A stretch of 64,000 nt of DNA from Blastobasis lacticolella. Lineage: Eukaryota; Arthropoda; Insecta; Lepidoptera; Blastobasidae. The translations under genes were made by a program, and so were the position numbers. The stretch lies in the NCBI GenBank assembly GCA_905147135.1, contig LR990049.1, positions 16,509,428 through 16,573,427 on the forward strand. The letters run 5' to 3'. Shown piece after piece: positions 35,919 through 46,734 of the stretch; the first letter of the stretch is position 1; every line of letters begins with the position of its first letter. The notes beneath the pieces were generated by a model. The model was given only the letters and a program-made list of their open reading frames with translations. It did not search any database and was not told the origin of the DNA.

Positions 35919-36704
35919 AGGCGCATTTTCATTGGTCGATAAATCGGTCGTTAGCCCGAATTCGGGGACTTCCCGCATGCGGGCTAGCGACCAATGAAAT
36001 TCATCGGTCGATAACTCGGTCGATTCAATGCGTGCGGGGGCTTACCGCATTCGGGATAACGACCAATGAAATTAGTCAGTCGATACAAAGCATTCGGGGA
36101 CTCCCTCATAGCACCTCGGTCATTAGACGTATTCGTCTAATGACCGAGGTGCATGCACCGTCTTGCATGCGGACGCTAACGACCAATGTAAACGGTTCCC
36201 CGCATACGGGAGATTTCTGTAACGCATGCCATAGGACCCGCATGCGGGGAACCGTTTACATTGGTCGTTAGCGCCCGTATGCGGGGTACGGGAGATTTCT
36301 GTAACGCATGCCATAGGGCCCGCATGCGGGGAACCGTTTACATTGGTCGTTAGCGTCCGCATGCAAGGTGCGATAGAACCTGAATACAATGTAGTTTGGC
36401 AGTTGGCTTTAAGTGAATATCGTAAGTTGACGTGCCGACTAGCCATGGATCAACTATTATTGATATGTGGAGCTGCAGCGAGATGACTGATGACGTCTAA
36501 TGACCGAGGTGCTATGAAGGAGTCCCCGAATGCTTTGTATCGACCAAGTTATCGACTGACTAATTTCATTGGTCGTTATCCCGAATGCGTTAAGCCCCCG
36601 CACGCATTGAATCGACCGATGAATTTCATTGGTCGTTAGCCCGCATGCGGGGAGTCCCCGAATTCGGGCTAACGGCCGATTTATCGACCAATGAAAATGC
36701 GCCT
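35919..36704. mobile_element. PIF/Harbinger-like foldback element, 786 bp
   Basis: TTA stands directly outside both ends (35916-35918 and 36705-36707). The ends AGGCGCATTTTCATTGGTCG and their complement match, and the inverted arms extend roughly 200 bp (about 35919-36120 and 36493-36704). The arms are built of repeated blocks with CATTGGTCG/CGACCAATG and GCATGC-centred palindromes. The core holds two direct copies of a roughly 108-bp unit with ACGGGAGATTTCTGTAACGC and GAACCGTTTACATTGGTCGT. ORFs on both strands are by-products of the repeats. There is no transposase. Confidence 0.8.
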
Positions 36705-36831
36705 TTAGGGCTTTTAAAGGCATAAAAATAAAAATGACTGCCGACATTGATAATTTGTCAGTTAAAATGATTAGCTCTGTAATTGTTGTTATTGCTGTCC
36801 ACTTAGCGAATATATTTAATAAATGTGTTTA

Positions 36832-37155
36832 TTTTTAGGCTTAACTCTAGATAGTAGATTACACTGGAGTCCACACATTGACAAATTGGCGGAAAGGCTA
36901 AGTTCTACAGCATATGCTGTAAAGAAGATACGAGGTTATTCTGGTGAGGCTACAGCAAGATTAGTTTACTTTGGTTATTTTCAAAGTATTATGACTTATG
37001 GCATACAGCTGTGAGGACACACTGCCGACTGGCATAATGTATTTGTAGCGCAGAAAAGGGCTATTCGCGTGATTTACCAATTACTACCAATTAGGACCTA
37101 GGATTTCACTTAGAGATAAAATCAAGAATATTGACATTATGACAATGCCATCACA
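36832..37155 (+). pseudogene. Jockey-type LINE fragment, C-terminal piece
   Basis: An open frame reads FLGLTLDSRLHWSPHIDKL, then AYAVKKIRGYSGEATARLVY and YFQSIMTYGIQL, the conserved thumb/C-terminal region of insect jockey RTs. After a frameshift it continues with AQKRAIRVIYQLLPIRT and RDKIKNIDIMTMPS-like codons. It is probably the distal part of the same insertion as 35370-35650. Confidence 0.7.
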
Positions 37156-37349
37156 AAAGAAATTTTGACTGTTACTGACTTTACTCTCTGGGGATACATG
37201 GAAAAAACGGAAATGACTTGAAGTAACTACTATGTTTATCTTCATAGTACCTATAGCCAACTGAATCCAATCCGGCTTTTCCGTAGCTGGTAGTGTACGT
37301 AAAATGGTAATCGCCACACAATAAAAAATAACACTACAATTTTTATATT

Positions 37350-39475
37350 ATGGCTGGATTATCTGAATTCTGGTGGTGGATGTCTGAATCGCTCCGGCCT
37401 GTACCCATCCAAATCCAAAACCCCGAGAGCTTTCAACTCGAATTACAAAATCGCTTCGAGTGCCTAGGAGAGTGCGTCGACGTGGACGACTATAATAACA
37501 GGTTCGTGGAAACTGTCTATACGGTTGGGTCAAAGTTTTATAAGGCCTGCCGTACAAACAGAGAAAACAAAATCTCTGACGATACCCTCAAACTCATCGA
37601 AGAAAGACGCGGAATGACTCTGCAATCCCCTGATGATGTCTCTCAATTTAGGCGACTTAATCGACAGATCTCCAAGTCTCTGACTCGCGACATACGCCGC
37701 TTTAATACTACCAATATTGAGGCGGCGATCGAGCGGAACAAAGGCTCTAAAGTCTTTGCGAGAGATCTGTCGATTGGACAGAGCCAGTTGACGAGACTGA
37801 AAACGGATGACGGCAGAGTTGTTTCGACCAAGTCCGAGGTTTTGAGGGAAGTCGAGAGGTTCTATGGACAGTTATACACGACAACACGGGCACCTGTTAC
37901 CAGTATGGCAAAAGACCCCAGAGCCAAGTTGACCCGACACTACACCGAAGATATCCCGGACATCAGCCTGTACGAGATTAGTATGGCTCTCAAACAGCTT
38001 AAGAACAACAAGGCGCCGGGTGATGATGGAATTACGGCTGAGCTTCTGAAAGCTGGTGGCAAACCTGTGCTTAAGACCCTTCAGAAGCTGTTCAATTCCG
38101 TCATCCTCGAGGGCAAAACGCCGGAAGCATGGCACAGAAGCATAGTGATATTGTTCTTCAAGAAAGGTGATAAGGCTCTCTTGAAGAACTTCAGACCAAT
38201 ATCGCTACTGACCCATGTCTATAAGCTGTTTTCGAGAGTCATTACGAATCGTCTCGCACGCAGGTTTGATGACTTCCAGCCTCCCGAACAAGCCGGATTC
38301 CGAAAAGGTTTTAGTACCATAGACCACATACATACGCTGCGGCAGGTTGTACAGAAGACCGAAGAGTATAACCGGCCATTATGCTTGGCGTTTGTGGACT
38401 ATGAGAAAGCCTTCGATTCGATCGAAACTTGGGCGGTGCTCCAGTCTCTACAGCGGTGCCAAATTGACTATCGATATATCGAAGCATTGAAGTGTTTGTA
38501 CAAAAACGCCACTATGTCAGTTCGTCTCCAGGACAAGACCACAGAACCTATTCAGCTGCAGCGAGGTGTTAGACAAGGTGATGTCATATCTCCGAAGTTG
38601 TTTACCGCTGCACTGGAGGATATCTTTAGGCTTCTGGACTGGGACGGACTTGGCATCAATATTAACGGCGAGTACCTCACGCACCTCAGATTTGCTGACG
38701 ATATCGTAGTCATGGCTGAAACCCTGGAAGACTTGGGCAAAATGCTCGATGACCTCTGTAGTGCCTCTCAACAAGTAGGTCTTAAAATGAACATGGACAA
38801 GACGAAAATTATGTCGAATGTCCATGTTGTGCCTACTCCAGTGACAGTTGGAGGCACTCCACTTGAAGTTGTTGACGACTATACATACCTAGGACAAATA
38901 GTCCGGCTAGGTAGGTCCAATTTCGAGAAAGAGGTCAATCGACGAATCCAACTCGGTTGGGCAGCGTTCGGGAAGCTACGCCACATATTTTCGTCCCAAT
39001 TACCGCAGTGTCTTAAGACGAAGGTCTTTGACCAATGTGTGTTGCCAGTGATGACTTACGGAGCTGAAACGTGGCCACTCACTATGGGCCTTATAAGAAA
39101 GCTCACTGTTACCCAAAGGGCAATGGAAAGAGCTATGCTCGGAGTTTCTTTGCGCGATCGAGTCAGAAATGAGGAGATCCGCAAGCGAACCAAGGTCACC
39201 GACATAGCTCTAAGGATTGCCAGACTGAAGTGGCAGTGGGCAGGGCACATAGCTCGAAGAACAGATGGCCGATGGGGCAGTAAAGTTCTCGAGTGGCGAC
39301 CACGTACCGGTAGACGCAGCGTGGGTAGGCCTCCTACAAGGTGGACCGACGACCTGGTAAGGATCGCAGGTACCAGCTGGATGCGGAAAGCACAGGACCG
39401 GTCTTTGTGGAGATCTCTGGGGGAGGCCTATGCCCAGCAGTGGGCGTCTTCTGGCTGATGATGATGATGATGATG
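37350..39475 (+). mobile_element. RTE-type LINE, 5'-truncated, intact RT ORF
   Basis: A single uninterrupted frame of 702 codons (37350-39458) encodes a reverse transcriptase. Visible motifs: KAPGDDGITAELL at about residues 221-233, NFRPISLL at 280-287, DYEKAFDSI at 350-358, RGVRQGD at 405-411 and the catalytic FADD at 448-451, followed by a thumb and a C-terminal region with RLKWQWAGHIARR and GRPPTRWTDD. It would copy element RNA at nicked target DNA. The APE endonuclease that should precede the RT is missing, so this is a 5'-truncated insertion starting near 37345 and unable to nick DNA. The first 20 or so residues may be flanking DNA. It ends in a GAT microsatellite (39459-39475), a typical RTE tail. 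Lack of any stop or frameshift suggests recent insertion. Confidence 0.88.
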
Positions 39476-39639
39476 TCTGAAATCTAAATCTGAAGAGCGG
39501 GCAGATTTACCGCTAGCTGCCAAGCCGGAATTTACCGCCAGAATAGTTCTCACGGGCCATCAAATCGCAGTTGGCAGGTGAAATTCGGGTGTTCTAAGCA
39601 TGGACTTATTTAAGGATTATCTTTTTCTAAATGTTTTTT

Positions 39640-39715
39640 TTTTTTTTCGGGGAGGAATCGGGGGGAGGCCTTTGCCCAGCAGTGGGATGATTCAGGCTGA
39701 TATCATAATAATAAA
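39640..39715 (+). repeat. Solo RTE 3' end
   Basis: GGGGGAGGCCTTTGCCCAGC followed by AGTGGGATGATTCAGGCTGA and an ATA-rich run matches the last 40 bases of the element at 37350-39475 (GGGGGAGGCCTATGCCCAGC). It appears to be a severely truncated second copy of a sister family. Confidence 0.6.
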
Positions 39716-39755
39716 AATCGTAAGCATGTGAGATTCCGGTCGACTAGGGTTTTAG

Positions 39756-39982
39756 TAAAGCTGTTACACACTGGCCCAACGAACGCTAACGAAGGGTTCG
39801 TCATCAGGCCAAAATGCGATTTGTCGATTGCTTTTATCCCTTTGATGTTACCGCCATTCTCCGGATCGTTAGCACACACCAACGAACGATCATTGGCGTT
39901 TCCTAATCCGTGGAAATAGAATAAATGCCGGTCAACGAAACCCATTCGTTGCGTCAGTTGGGCCGATGTGTACATAGCTTTA
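39756..39982. mobile_element. TA-flanked MITE, 227 bp
   Basis: The left end is TAAAGCTGTTACACACTGGC. The right end in reverse complement is TAAAGCTATGTACACATCGG, followed on both sides by CCCAACGAACG / CCCAACTGACG-like and AACGAAGGGTT / AACGAATGGGTT-like blocks. The arms of about 45 bp are imperfect. Overlapping ORFs on both strands are not genes. Confidence 0.7.
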
Positions 39983-42739
39983 GATAACAAACATCAAAAA
40001 GCTGTGATTGACCTTATTAGCCGCTGGGATAATGATGATGTTTTCAATTTAATAAATAATGTATTTGAGCACATTTCCAGGACAAAAGAGTATTTTTTTT
40101 TCTTTTCTGGTAGAAAATGTCTTTCACAGTTGTGGCAATATTACGATCCAATTTTTACAGTATGGTAACACAAAATTTTAGTCCAGTGACCTTTTCTGTG
40201 CGGAGCACACGTTTTTCGCGTGTGCGTCGATTTTCCCTTGGCTGCTCACGGCTGCATCCGTTCAATTTTGATTCAATGTGTATGGCTGTGGAAGTAAGTG
40301 ATATTCTTTAGTAATTTTATACTAATTTCGCAATTTGATACAGTATTGGATAAGTTGAAAGAAGGTCGCGCCCTCCTAACGTCCAGCCAGACGTCACTTC
40401 ACTGAGCGTCATAAAATGATTTCAAATTGAATTTCACGTTTCCTTTTCTCTATTTATAAAGCTGCCTACATTTATAACATTGAAAATGTAAAATATGTTT
40501 TTATAAAAGTTGCCATGGATCTACTTGTACAGGTAGGCTACCCTCGTGGGTTCGTAACCGTACCTACATATCTTGATTAAGTTTTCATCAATAAACTCTA
40601 ATTATACGGATTGTACCTACCTAGGAATTTGTTGTGTTAAGTTAAATGGTTGTTAGCAGTCCAAATACCATACATTTTATCATTGATATTCTAGAGTAGG
40701 TACCTATTATTAGAAGTGGGTGGGTTCGAAATAATTTAACTTTAGGCTGAAGGGGGTACATAACTAAACTAAATATATATAATAAACGGTAAACCAAGTT
40801 AGACAAGGATTTCTGTACATAAAAACAAACTTATAATAGTTGAAATTTTAATGTAGGTAATTATGATGCAATAAAGTTCCAGTTGGTATGTTGAGTTATC
40901 TTTGTAACCAAACTAACCACGTTGAAGGAGTACCATAGCACATCACTTATTGTAATCAATATGTTTATATACATTTTTTTTGGGTGAGTCATGAACAATA
41001 TGGATGTTAAAGGCAAGAGTGAATGTCATGAGTGGTGCAATTTTCTTATGTCTTGACTAAATTCATTACCTAGCTACAATTATCCAGAAAACAGTTAACA
41101 ATATGATGAAAGATTGGATGCAAGCAGTTGTACCAAATGTATTTATCGTTTGAGGAGCTCTCAATGTGCAGTTCATATACACATGCACAAGCCATTGTGA
41201 TTTCATTTAAATTTATAAACATAGTTGCTGGCCATGGTGATTGTCTTGGCCAATAATACCCATTGTCTTAATTGCAATTGTTTGTCCACCGAGGATTTGA
41301 TAAGTATGCGGTATTAACCACAGGTATTTGGGACCAAATTTTAATGTTTCGGCTAGGGATGCAAATAGTAACTATACTAATATTATGAATATCAAATTAG
41401 TATTTGTAGAGTATGATATTTTTAATTTATAAATTCTGATAATTTATAATCTATAAATTCTATTGCACCTAAATATGTAATTAAAAGCAAAATTTTTACC
41501 CACAAACAATATAAAGCAATAAAAATTGGGGGTGACCGTGGACACAATGGAATAACACATGTTTCTAGAAGTATTGGTTTCTTACCAATTTATAAGATTA
41601 CATTGACAGTTATATTATCTTTATGTAAAATATGTTGTATATTAATTATTACATATATTAATATGAATACCATGTTCAAATATTCGTAAATATGCAAATT
41701 TTCGGGAAATAGTTATGAATAAGGATAACAGTAATTGTATTACATTATAGTACTTCCAATGTTTCAATCCTTTGTCATTTAATAGGTGTCTCAACTTTTA
41801 ACCACAGTGTTGTTTTGTAATTATATTTTTTCTTGGTGTAAAATGGACATTTATAGCTGTTACTTGCTCAAAGTATTATTATTCTGTGCTGTTACTTGTT
41901 ATTTAGATACAGCTTTATTCTTGGCATTTTCCTACAACCAGCTATCCTTATTTACAAACAAAGGATGGAAAAGGAATATCAACAAAAAGTTGCCTTTATC
42001 CCAGCTAGCCACCTTTTTTGTGCCACCATCTGTCCTTAAAATTTGTTACCTGCTTTCTATTATTAATCTTTTGAGAAAAGGTGCCTTTATTGTGAAGGTT
42101 TGTAAAGCAGGTAGATCTCTACGTCCTTCATTGTGTCCATTTTAAAGTGTTATAAATGTGAAGGTGGGTGTTATTGTTGTAAGGTTGGGAAGAGTCTAGT
42201 CTAGATGAGACTATCCATAATAGCAGTTGTTACTTCCAGATTATTTACTTATATTGTTTTTGAAACTCACTCTTGTGTTGTACGGAGTATTGTAGTGTGA
42301 TGTGAGTATCTTTTGTGTCCATTTTCAACTAATTTACGTGATTCAATAAGTATGAGCACTAACCTGCCTATGCAACCAAGTTATGTATGCATTTGCAATG
42401 CTAGGTTTTCACTATTATTATTTAAGTCATTCCTACAAGTCAAAACGGATTGTGTAACAAGTGCTTACGTATTTTGTTTCTTATCACCATGTTGTTTGAT
42501 TCGGTTCGTAGGTATGCCGATTAGGTATATCGCAACACGATGTCTTGACGTTTATAAGGTCGGCATTTGGATAGTGTTTTTTTCGAAAAACTTTGTTTTA
42601 CAACGTCTGTCTGTCGTGAACTCCATTTTCTCTATATTTCCGCAGATGAACCCCAGGAAAAGACGTTTAACGCTATTTGTTACGCGCAGGATGTGTCGGA
42701 ATGTTATCATTGTTTAATACCACGATCGTTCTACCATTC
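39983..42739. other. Unassigned AT-rich DNA
   Basis: No gene is supported. Near 40290 a GGAA|GTAAGTGA string could be a splice donor after a moderately GC-rich stretch (40180-40290), so a noncoding 5' exon cannot be excluded. The longer plus ORFs at 41786-42145 and 42313-42717 have low-complexity, hydrophobic translations with no recognised motif. Confidence 0.4.
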
Positions 42740-43238
42740 GACGACAGAGTCATATCTATTAACAAACTCAAGCCCGTATCCCATAGGGGTAGGCAGAGAC
42801 CATCGAGTGCCACAATCTACGATCCTGACCCACCTTTTTCGCCTCTTCCACATTAATACATCTTTTCATATTAAAATTTAGGTTGAGGGTGCTTCTGACC
42901 TGTCCTTTTTGAAGCAGCTCATTTATCTGATGAGTATATTATGTCCTTCTCGGGTGCCCTCTACCGACCCTCCCATTCACATTCGCACGATAGATACCTT
43001 TCGTAAGCCGTTTTTCATCCATCTTCTCCACGTGTCTAAGCCGTCTCAGCATACCTCTTTCAGTCCTAGTTAACACATCATTCAAGCTTACAACGAACTC
43101 TTAACACACTATTCCTCATTCTATAACTTAGGGTGCCCCACAGGCCCACACATACTCCGTATAGACCGCATTTCCACTGCATTTATTCGACTTTCATGTT
43201 TCTTCTGCCATACCCAACATTCACTTCCATACATAAGC
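42740..43238 (-). pseudogene. RTE-like LINE 3' fragment (family B), minus
   Basis: The minus strand from 43238 reads PALMYGSECWVWQKKH, then NAVEMRSIRSMCGP, a stop, then after a shift TRTERGMLRRLRHVEKMDEK, RLTKGIYRANVNGRVGRG and, near the end, RLWHSMVSAYPYGIRA. This is the C-terminal part of an insect RTE-like protein very common in Lepidoptera. It is broken by at least three stops or shifts. Its 5' side stops exactly where the MITE at 43244 begins. Confidence 0.8.
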
Positions 43239-43243
43239 GCTGG

Positions 43244-43434
43244 TACAGTCGAGTTCATTAATATGTGAGCAATACCAAGGCTTCAAATATAAATGTACAT
43301 GGAAGGGTACTTATATATCTGAGCAGATTCATCAATCAAACATATGTATATCTGCTCAGATATATAAGTACCCTTCCATGTACATTTATATTTGAAGCCT
43401 TGGTGATGCTCACATATTAATGAACTCGACTGTA
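43244..43434. mobile_element. Near-perfect hairpin MITE, 191 bp
   Basis: The left arm starts TACAGTCGAGTTCATTAATA and the right arm is its complement. The arms are about 88 bp each with one or two differences and only about 15 bp between them. TA lies at each end, but the complementarity goes on for five more bases (GCTGG/CCAGC), so the true boundary may be 43239-43439. The interior is AT-rich with TATATCTGAGCAG blocks. Confidence 0.78.
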
Positions 43435-43529
43435 CCAGCACGTCATTATGAATAGCTATTCGTGCCCTTTATGTTGTATTAAAGTAGGCAACGTAATTTA
43501 ATAAAAGCAAAGTGGATAATCTCCGCTGG

Positions 43530-43790
43530 GCTGTGTTTGGCGCTGGCACTACTTGTTCTTAAACTTGATTCTGATCTGAACTTTATATTGAGGTTGCCCG
43601 AGGGCCAGGACACCCTAGATAGGACATCGACCCGTCCTTGGCGGGCGTATGTTGACCCTGCGCGGGCGCGCCGGTCCCCGGACCCGTTAGCGGTCGCACG
43701 AGCCCCACCGAGCACGCCCGATCTATCACGAAACTGCCGTCGCGCCGCCATATTTAAAATTAGCCCCGCTTCTGATGGCACATGACGTCA
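43530..43790. other. GC-rich island with opposing ORFs
   Basis: A clearly GC-rich segment in AT-rich surroundings is open on both strands (plus 43537-43785, minus 43781-43479) and ends near a TGACGTCA palindrome (43783-43790). The plus frame has Arg/Pro-rich PWRAYVDPARARRSPDPLAV and ends RRAAIFKISPASDGT. I do not recognise a protein family. It could be a dispersed repeat, a promoter island or an old exon. Confidence 0.35.
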
Positions 43791-45779
43791 TTGAAACCAT
43801 ACATACATCGCTACGTGTATTCCTAATTTGTTCAATACATTAAAGTACCTACATGTAGAGGTATTAATAGAGTCGGACTTGAACACTTGATGAATCATTT
43901 AGGATTGATGTCTGTTCTATTTTTTTTTCGACGCAATTTGGTAACATGGCACGTCCGCCATTCCGCATTTATCATCTTCAGTCGTATTTATTCTGTTCCG
44001 TTCCTTTGTCTATTTTCCTTTACCGATTTGAATACATATGTTTTTGTTTGCAGTTACCTTGTATCTACGGTCAATGATATTATTTAATAAGGTCACAAAG
44101 GAATACTTGAGTTATTAGTTTATAAATACAATTAGTTTCTAATTGTATTTATTGAGTTTTTTCCTATAGTTCAATAGACCTTTTTTTTTGTTGGTTTCCG
44201 TGTCTAACCTCCTTTTATGTTATAGTGCTTTTCCCTGCCACTTCATTGGCGTGGCCGTAAATCTACAAAAATCTATTTAATATGAACGTAATCTGAGTTT
44301 AAGACGCGAATCACATAACAACGAGTGCACGCTACCACAATGAATCCCAAATATCGGCTCAATTTAAAAATATTACGTCTTTAGAAGTGTCCGGACCCGT
44401 GATCCGGAAGTAAGGTAACCAACTCGACAAGATCGTATCAGTTGCTATTGTGGACGACAAGTATGAGTTATTCAGACAGACTGCTTTAATAGGAAGCGAA
44501 GCTATGTCAACGCACGCGTGCCATTAAGAATGGGGCACAAGAAGCCAGCGGGACTGGTGAGAGGGGAGGGAGGGGTGGTATAAAACATATTCGACAAGGG
44601 CTGGGTGGGGGGTCATTGCACCTTCATTCAGACGGGTTTCCGAACTCTTAGGGCGTCGCACCTCGTCATTTCGCCACACATGATAGATGGACTCGAGACC
44701 CCCGTCGTGACCTAAATTTGTTGAGTAAACCATGTTTGTTTAGCCAATTTTGGTACCTATCTTAAGTAGGTGCCCACTTAATGTGAAGCCCTTCATTCCT
44801 TGTAACATATACGTTGCGTGCGTTAGATTGATTGCCTAGGTAAGGTAGGTACTTCTATTTTTGTAATATCGTAATCTTTAAATTGCATTTTAACTACCGT
44901 TCTGAATGGTTTGCTCCGGTCACGTGACAATAGCACAAAATTCTAAGCAAACACGCAGGTAGGTAGGTACTTTTGTAGATTATTTAGATAACATATTCCC
45001 TTGGGATCGAACTCGGTGATCCGTACCGTTTCTGATTAATTTTGGCCATTGCTCGCTACAGATGCCGGCCAGATGTATCCCAAAATCGATTGAAAACATT
45101 CAGCTGTTTACACAGCTGTATCGCTTTGTCAATGTTGAGTACCTACTAAAGAAAACCGCCAACAATTCGCATGCGTATCTATGAATGTGATGGTACCGTT
45201 AATCGCGATAAGGAATTAGGTACCTATTAACAGGAAATTTTGTTTAACAAACTTTCTCTTTCCCCTTTTATATGCGCGCTCGTTATATTTATTTACATTT
45301 TTTGTTAACACCGCAGTTGTTTTATCGATTTGTTTCTTATATAAACCTACAACAACCAAGTAACAATACCCTAACTAAACCTAAATAATGTTTCCATTGA
45401 CGTGTTACGAAAGATCAAGTTATTCAAAAAGGCGAAAAAAGAATTTAGCGGGCACGTTAGAAATTCTATAAAGCAGGTCAGAGCCAAAGCGGCACTCCAC
45501 AATGAAATTCAGGTCACTAAGCCAGGCCGCACCAACCACGGTCAGGATCCAAGCCCTGATTGCTAGGTTAAAATAACCCGCAACAAACGATCGATAGCAG
45601 AGCGGGCGTTTATAGAATCGAAAATTATTGTTCAATGATAGCATGAGCTCGGTCGGCAGCCGCTTTGATTTAAATTGATAAAGTTTGTTTCTTTTCCGTG
45701 CTCTAATTACTTGGGTTTCCTAGCAAGGAGTATAATAAATATTTAGAAGAAATGATGCAGCAATAATATTATCACAGCG
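43791..45779. other. Unassigned DNA
   Basis: No exon is recognised. It includes a perfect 14-bp-arm hairpin (44122-44152) and a purine-rich, moderately GC-rich stretch at 44530-44720. The minus ORFs at 44524 and 45420 have no known motif. Confidence 0.4.
44122..44152. repeat. Perfect 14-bp palindrome with TTT loop
   Basis: ATAAATACAATTAG (44122-44135) and CTAATTGTATTTAT (44139-44152) are exact complements around TTT. It is AT-rich and isolated; no element boundary is visible. Confidence 0.75.
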
Positions 45780-45863
45780 AGGCGGCGGCACCACCCACGT
45801 TTCGTATTCAATAGCTTCTGGGAATTTTCTTGTCGGGCTGTTTCAGTCTGATACTATTGCGCG

Positions 45864-45899
45864 TGACGTCATGCGCAGTGCGTCACAGCGATGACGTCA
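45864..45899. promoter_or_regulatory. Paired CRE-type TGACGTCA sites
   Basis: Two perfect TGACGTCA octamers (45864-45871 and 45892-45899), 28 bp apart, lie in a locally GC-rich stretch with a further TGCGTCA-like half site between them (GTGCGTCACAG). CREB/ATF-type bZIP proteins bind this sequence. No transcription unit has been identified next to it, so a promoter or enhancer role is inference. Confidence 0.4.
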
Positions 45900-46487
45900 C
45901 GGCGTACTTGCTCACGGCTTGCCTCTCGTCAACCCTTTCATACGTCTATGACGATGCGTCTACTCTTTGATATTGATTTGACCTACAACGACAATAAAAC
46001 ATGTTCCGTCAATGTCTCCTTCCTCTGAATGTTTTGGGGCCTGTTTTGAAATTTGAAATGATTACCTTCTGCTTCTGCTCCTGCTCCATTAGTCAGGGCA
46101 ATAGCCTTTATCGTTTCTAATGCAGTGATTTAATATATTTATGGATTATCGCGATGTTCTACTTAATCGCAGAAGTTGAAATTCAATTGATATCGAATCT
46201 GTAATAATTCCATTTATGTTATCAATGCTATCATATAATTGATTTATGGAATGGTATTTACGTACGTCTTTTTTTACCTTGGCTGATCATTAATCATCCA
46301 TTTATTTCCGTTAGTATATTCATTAACAGACCACAGCAGGACCATCTCATCAGTGGATGTTTATGCTCTAATATCCACGCTTGGCAGACGGGTTGAAGAT
46401 TACACAATAGAAAACCATTGTCTGGTCTACTGAGGTCCCAACTGGTCTGCTTCTAAGACTCTTTACTTTGTGACGCTTTACCTAGTG

Positions 46488-46734
46488 CAATATGCATTCC
46501 CACCCCCCGTGGGGACGGAGTGGAATATGTGAGACTTCTGGGAGTCTACCCACTAAAACCCTGCGGTTCTCCCTTATCGAATGAGTGGATGGGATTCTGT
46601 GATCAGCATAGCCCGGTACCATGACCCATCTGGCGAGTGCATGCCAATGGGATGTGCTACATGAACGACATGAGAACACGAGAGACATGTTGTGCCGACC
46701 CCCTAAGGGATAAGGGCGATGATGATGATGATGT
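46488..46734 (+). repeat. Retrotransposon 3' end with GAT microsatellite tail
   Basis: GC-balanced sequence (CACCCCCCGTGGGGACGGAG then ATGTGAGACTTCTGGGAGTC, GGTACCATGACCCATCTGGC) ends in CCCCCTAAGGGATAAGGGC and GAT repeats (46718-46734). RTE elements end in such short tandem repeats, as at 39459 here. No RT coding is left; the minus ORF is a shadow. Confidence 0.6.

Noticed and set aside
36123..36747. ORFs of 107 and 96 codons, minus
   Set aside because: They are translations of the inverted and direct repeats of the foldback element; the same peptides recur on the plus strand.
37348..39250. Minus ORFs opposite the RTE element
   Set aside because: Antisense shadows of the 702-codon RT frame.
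41786..42717. Plus ORFs of 119 and 134 codons
   Set aside because: Translations are hydrophobic and low in complexity, with no motif or homologous pattern I recognise. An acceptor-like CTATATTTCCGCAG at about 42644 is followed by an overlapping frame with no family signature.
45001..45030. Reversed box B-like GAGTTCGATCCC
   Set aside because: No matching box A or cloverleaf on the minus strand; may be a SINE scrap but cannot be supported.
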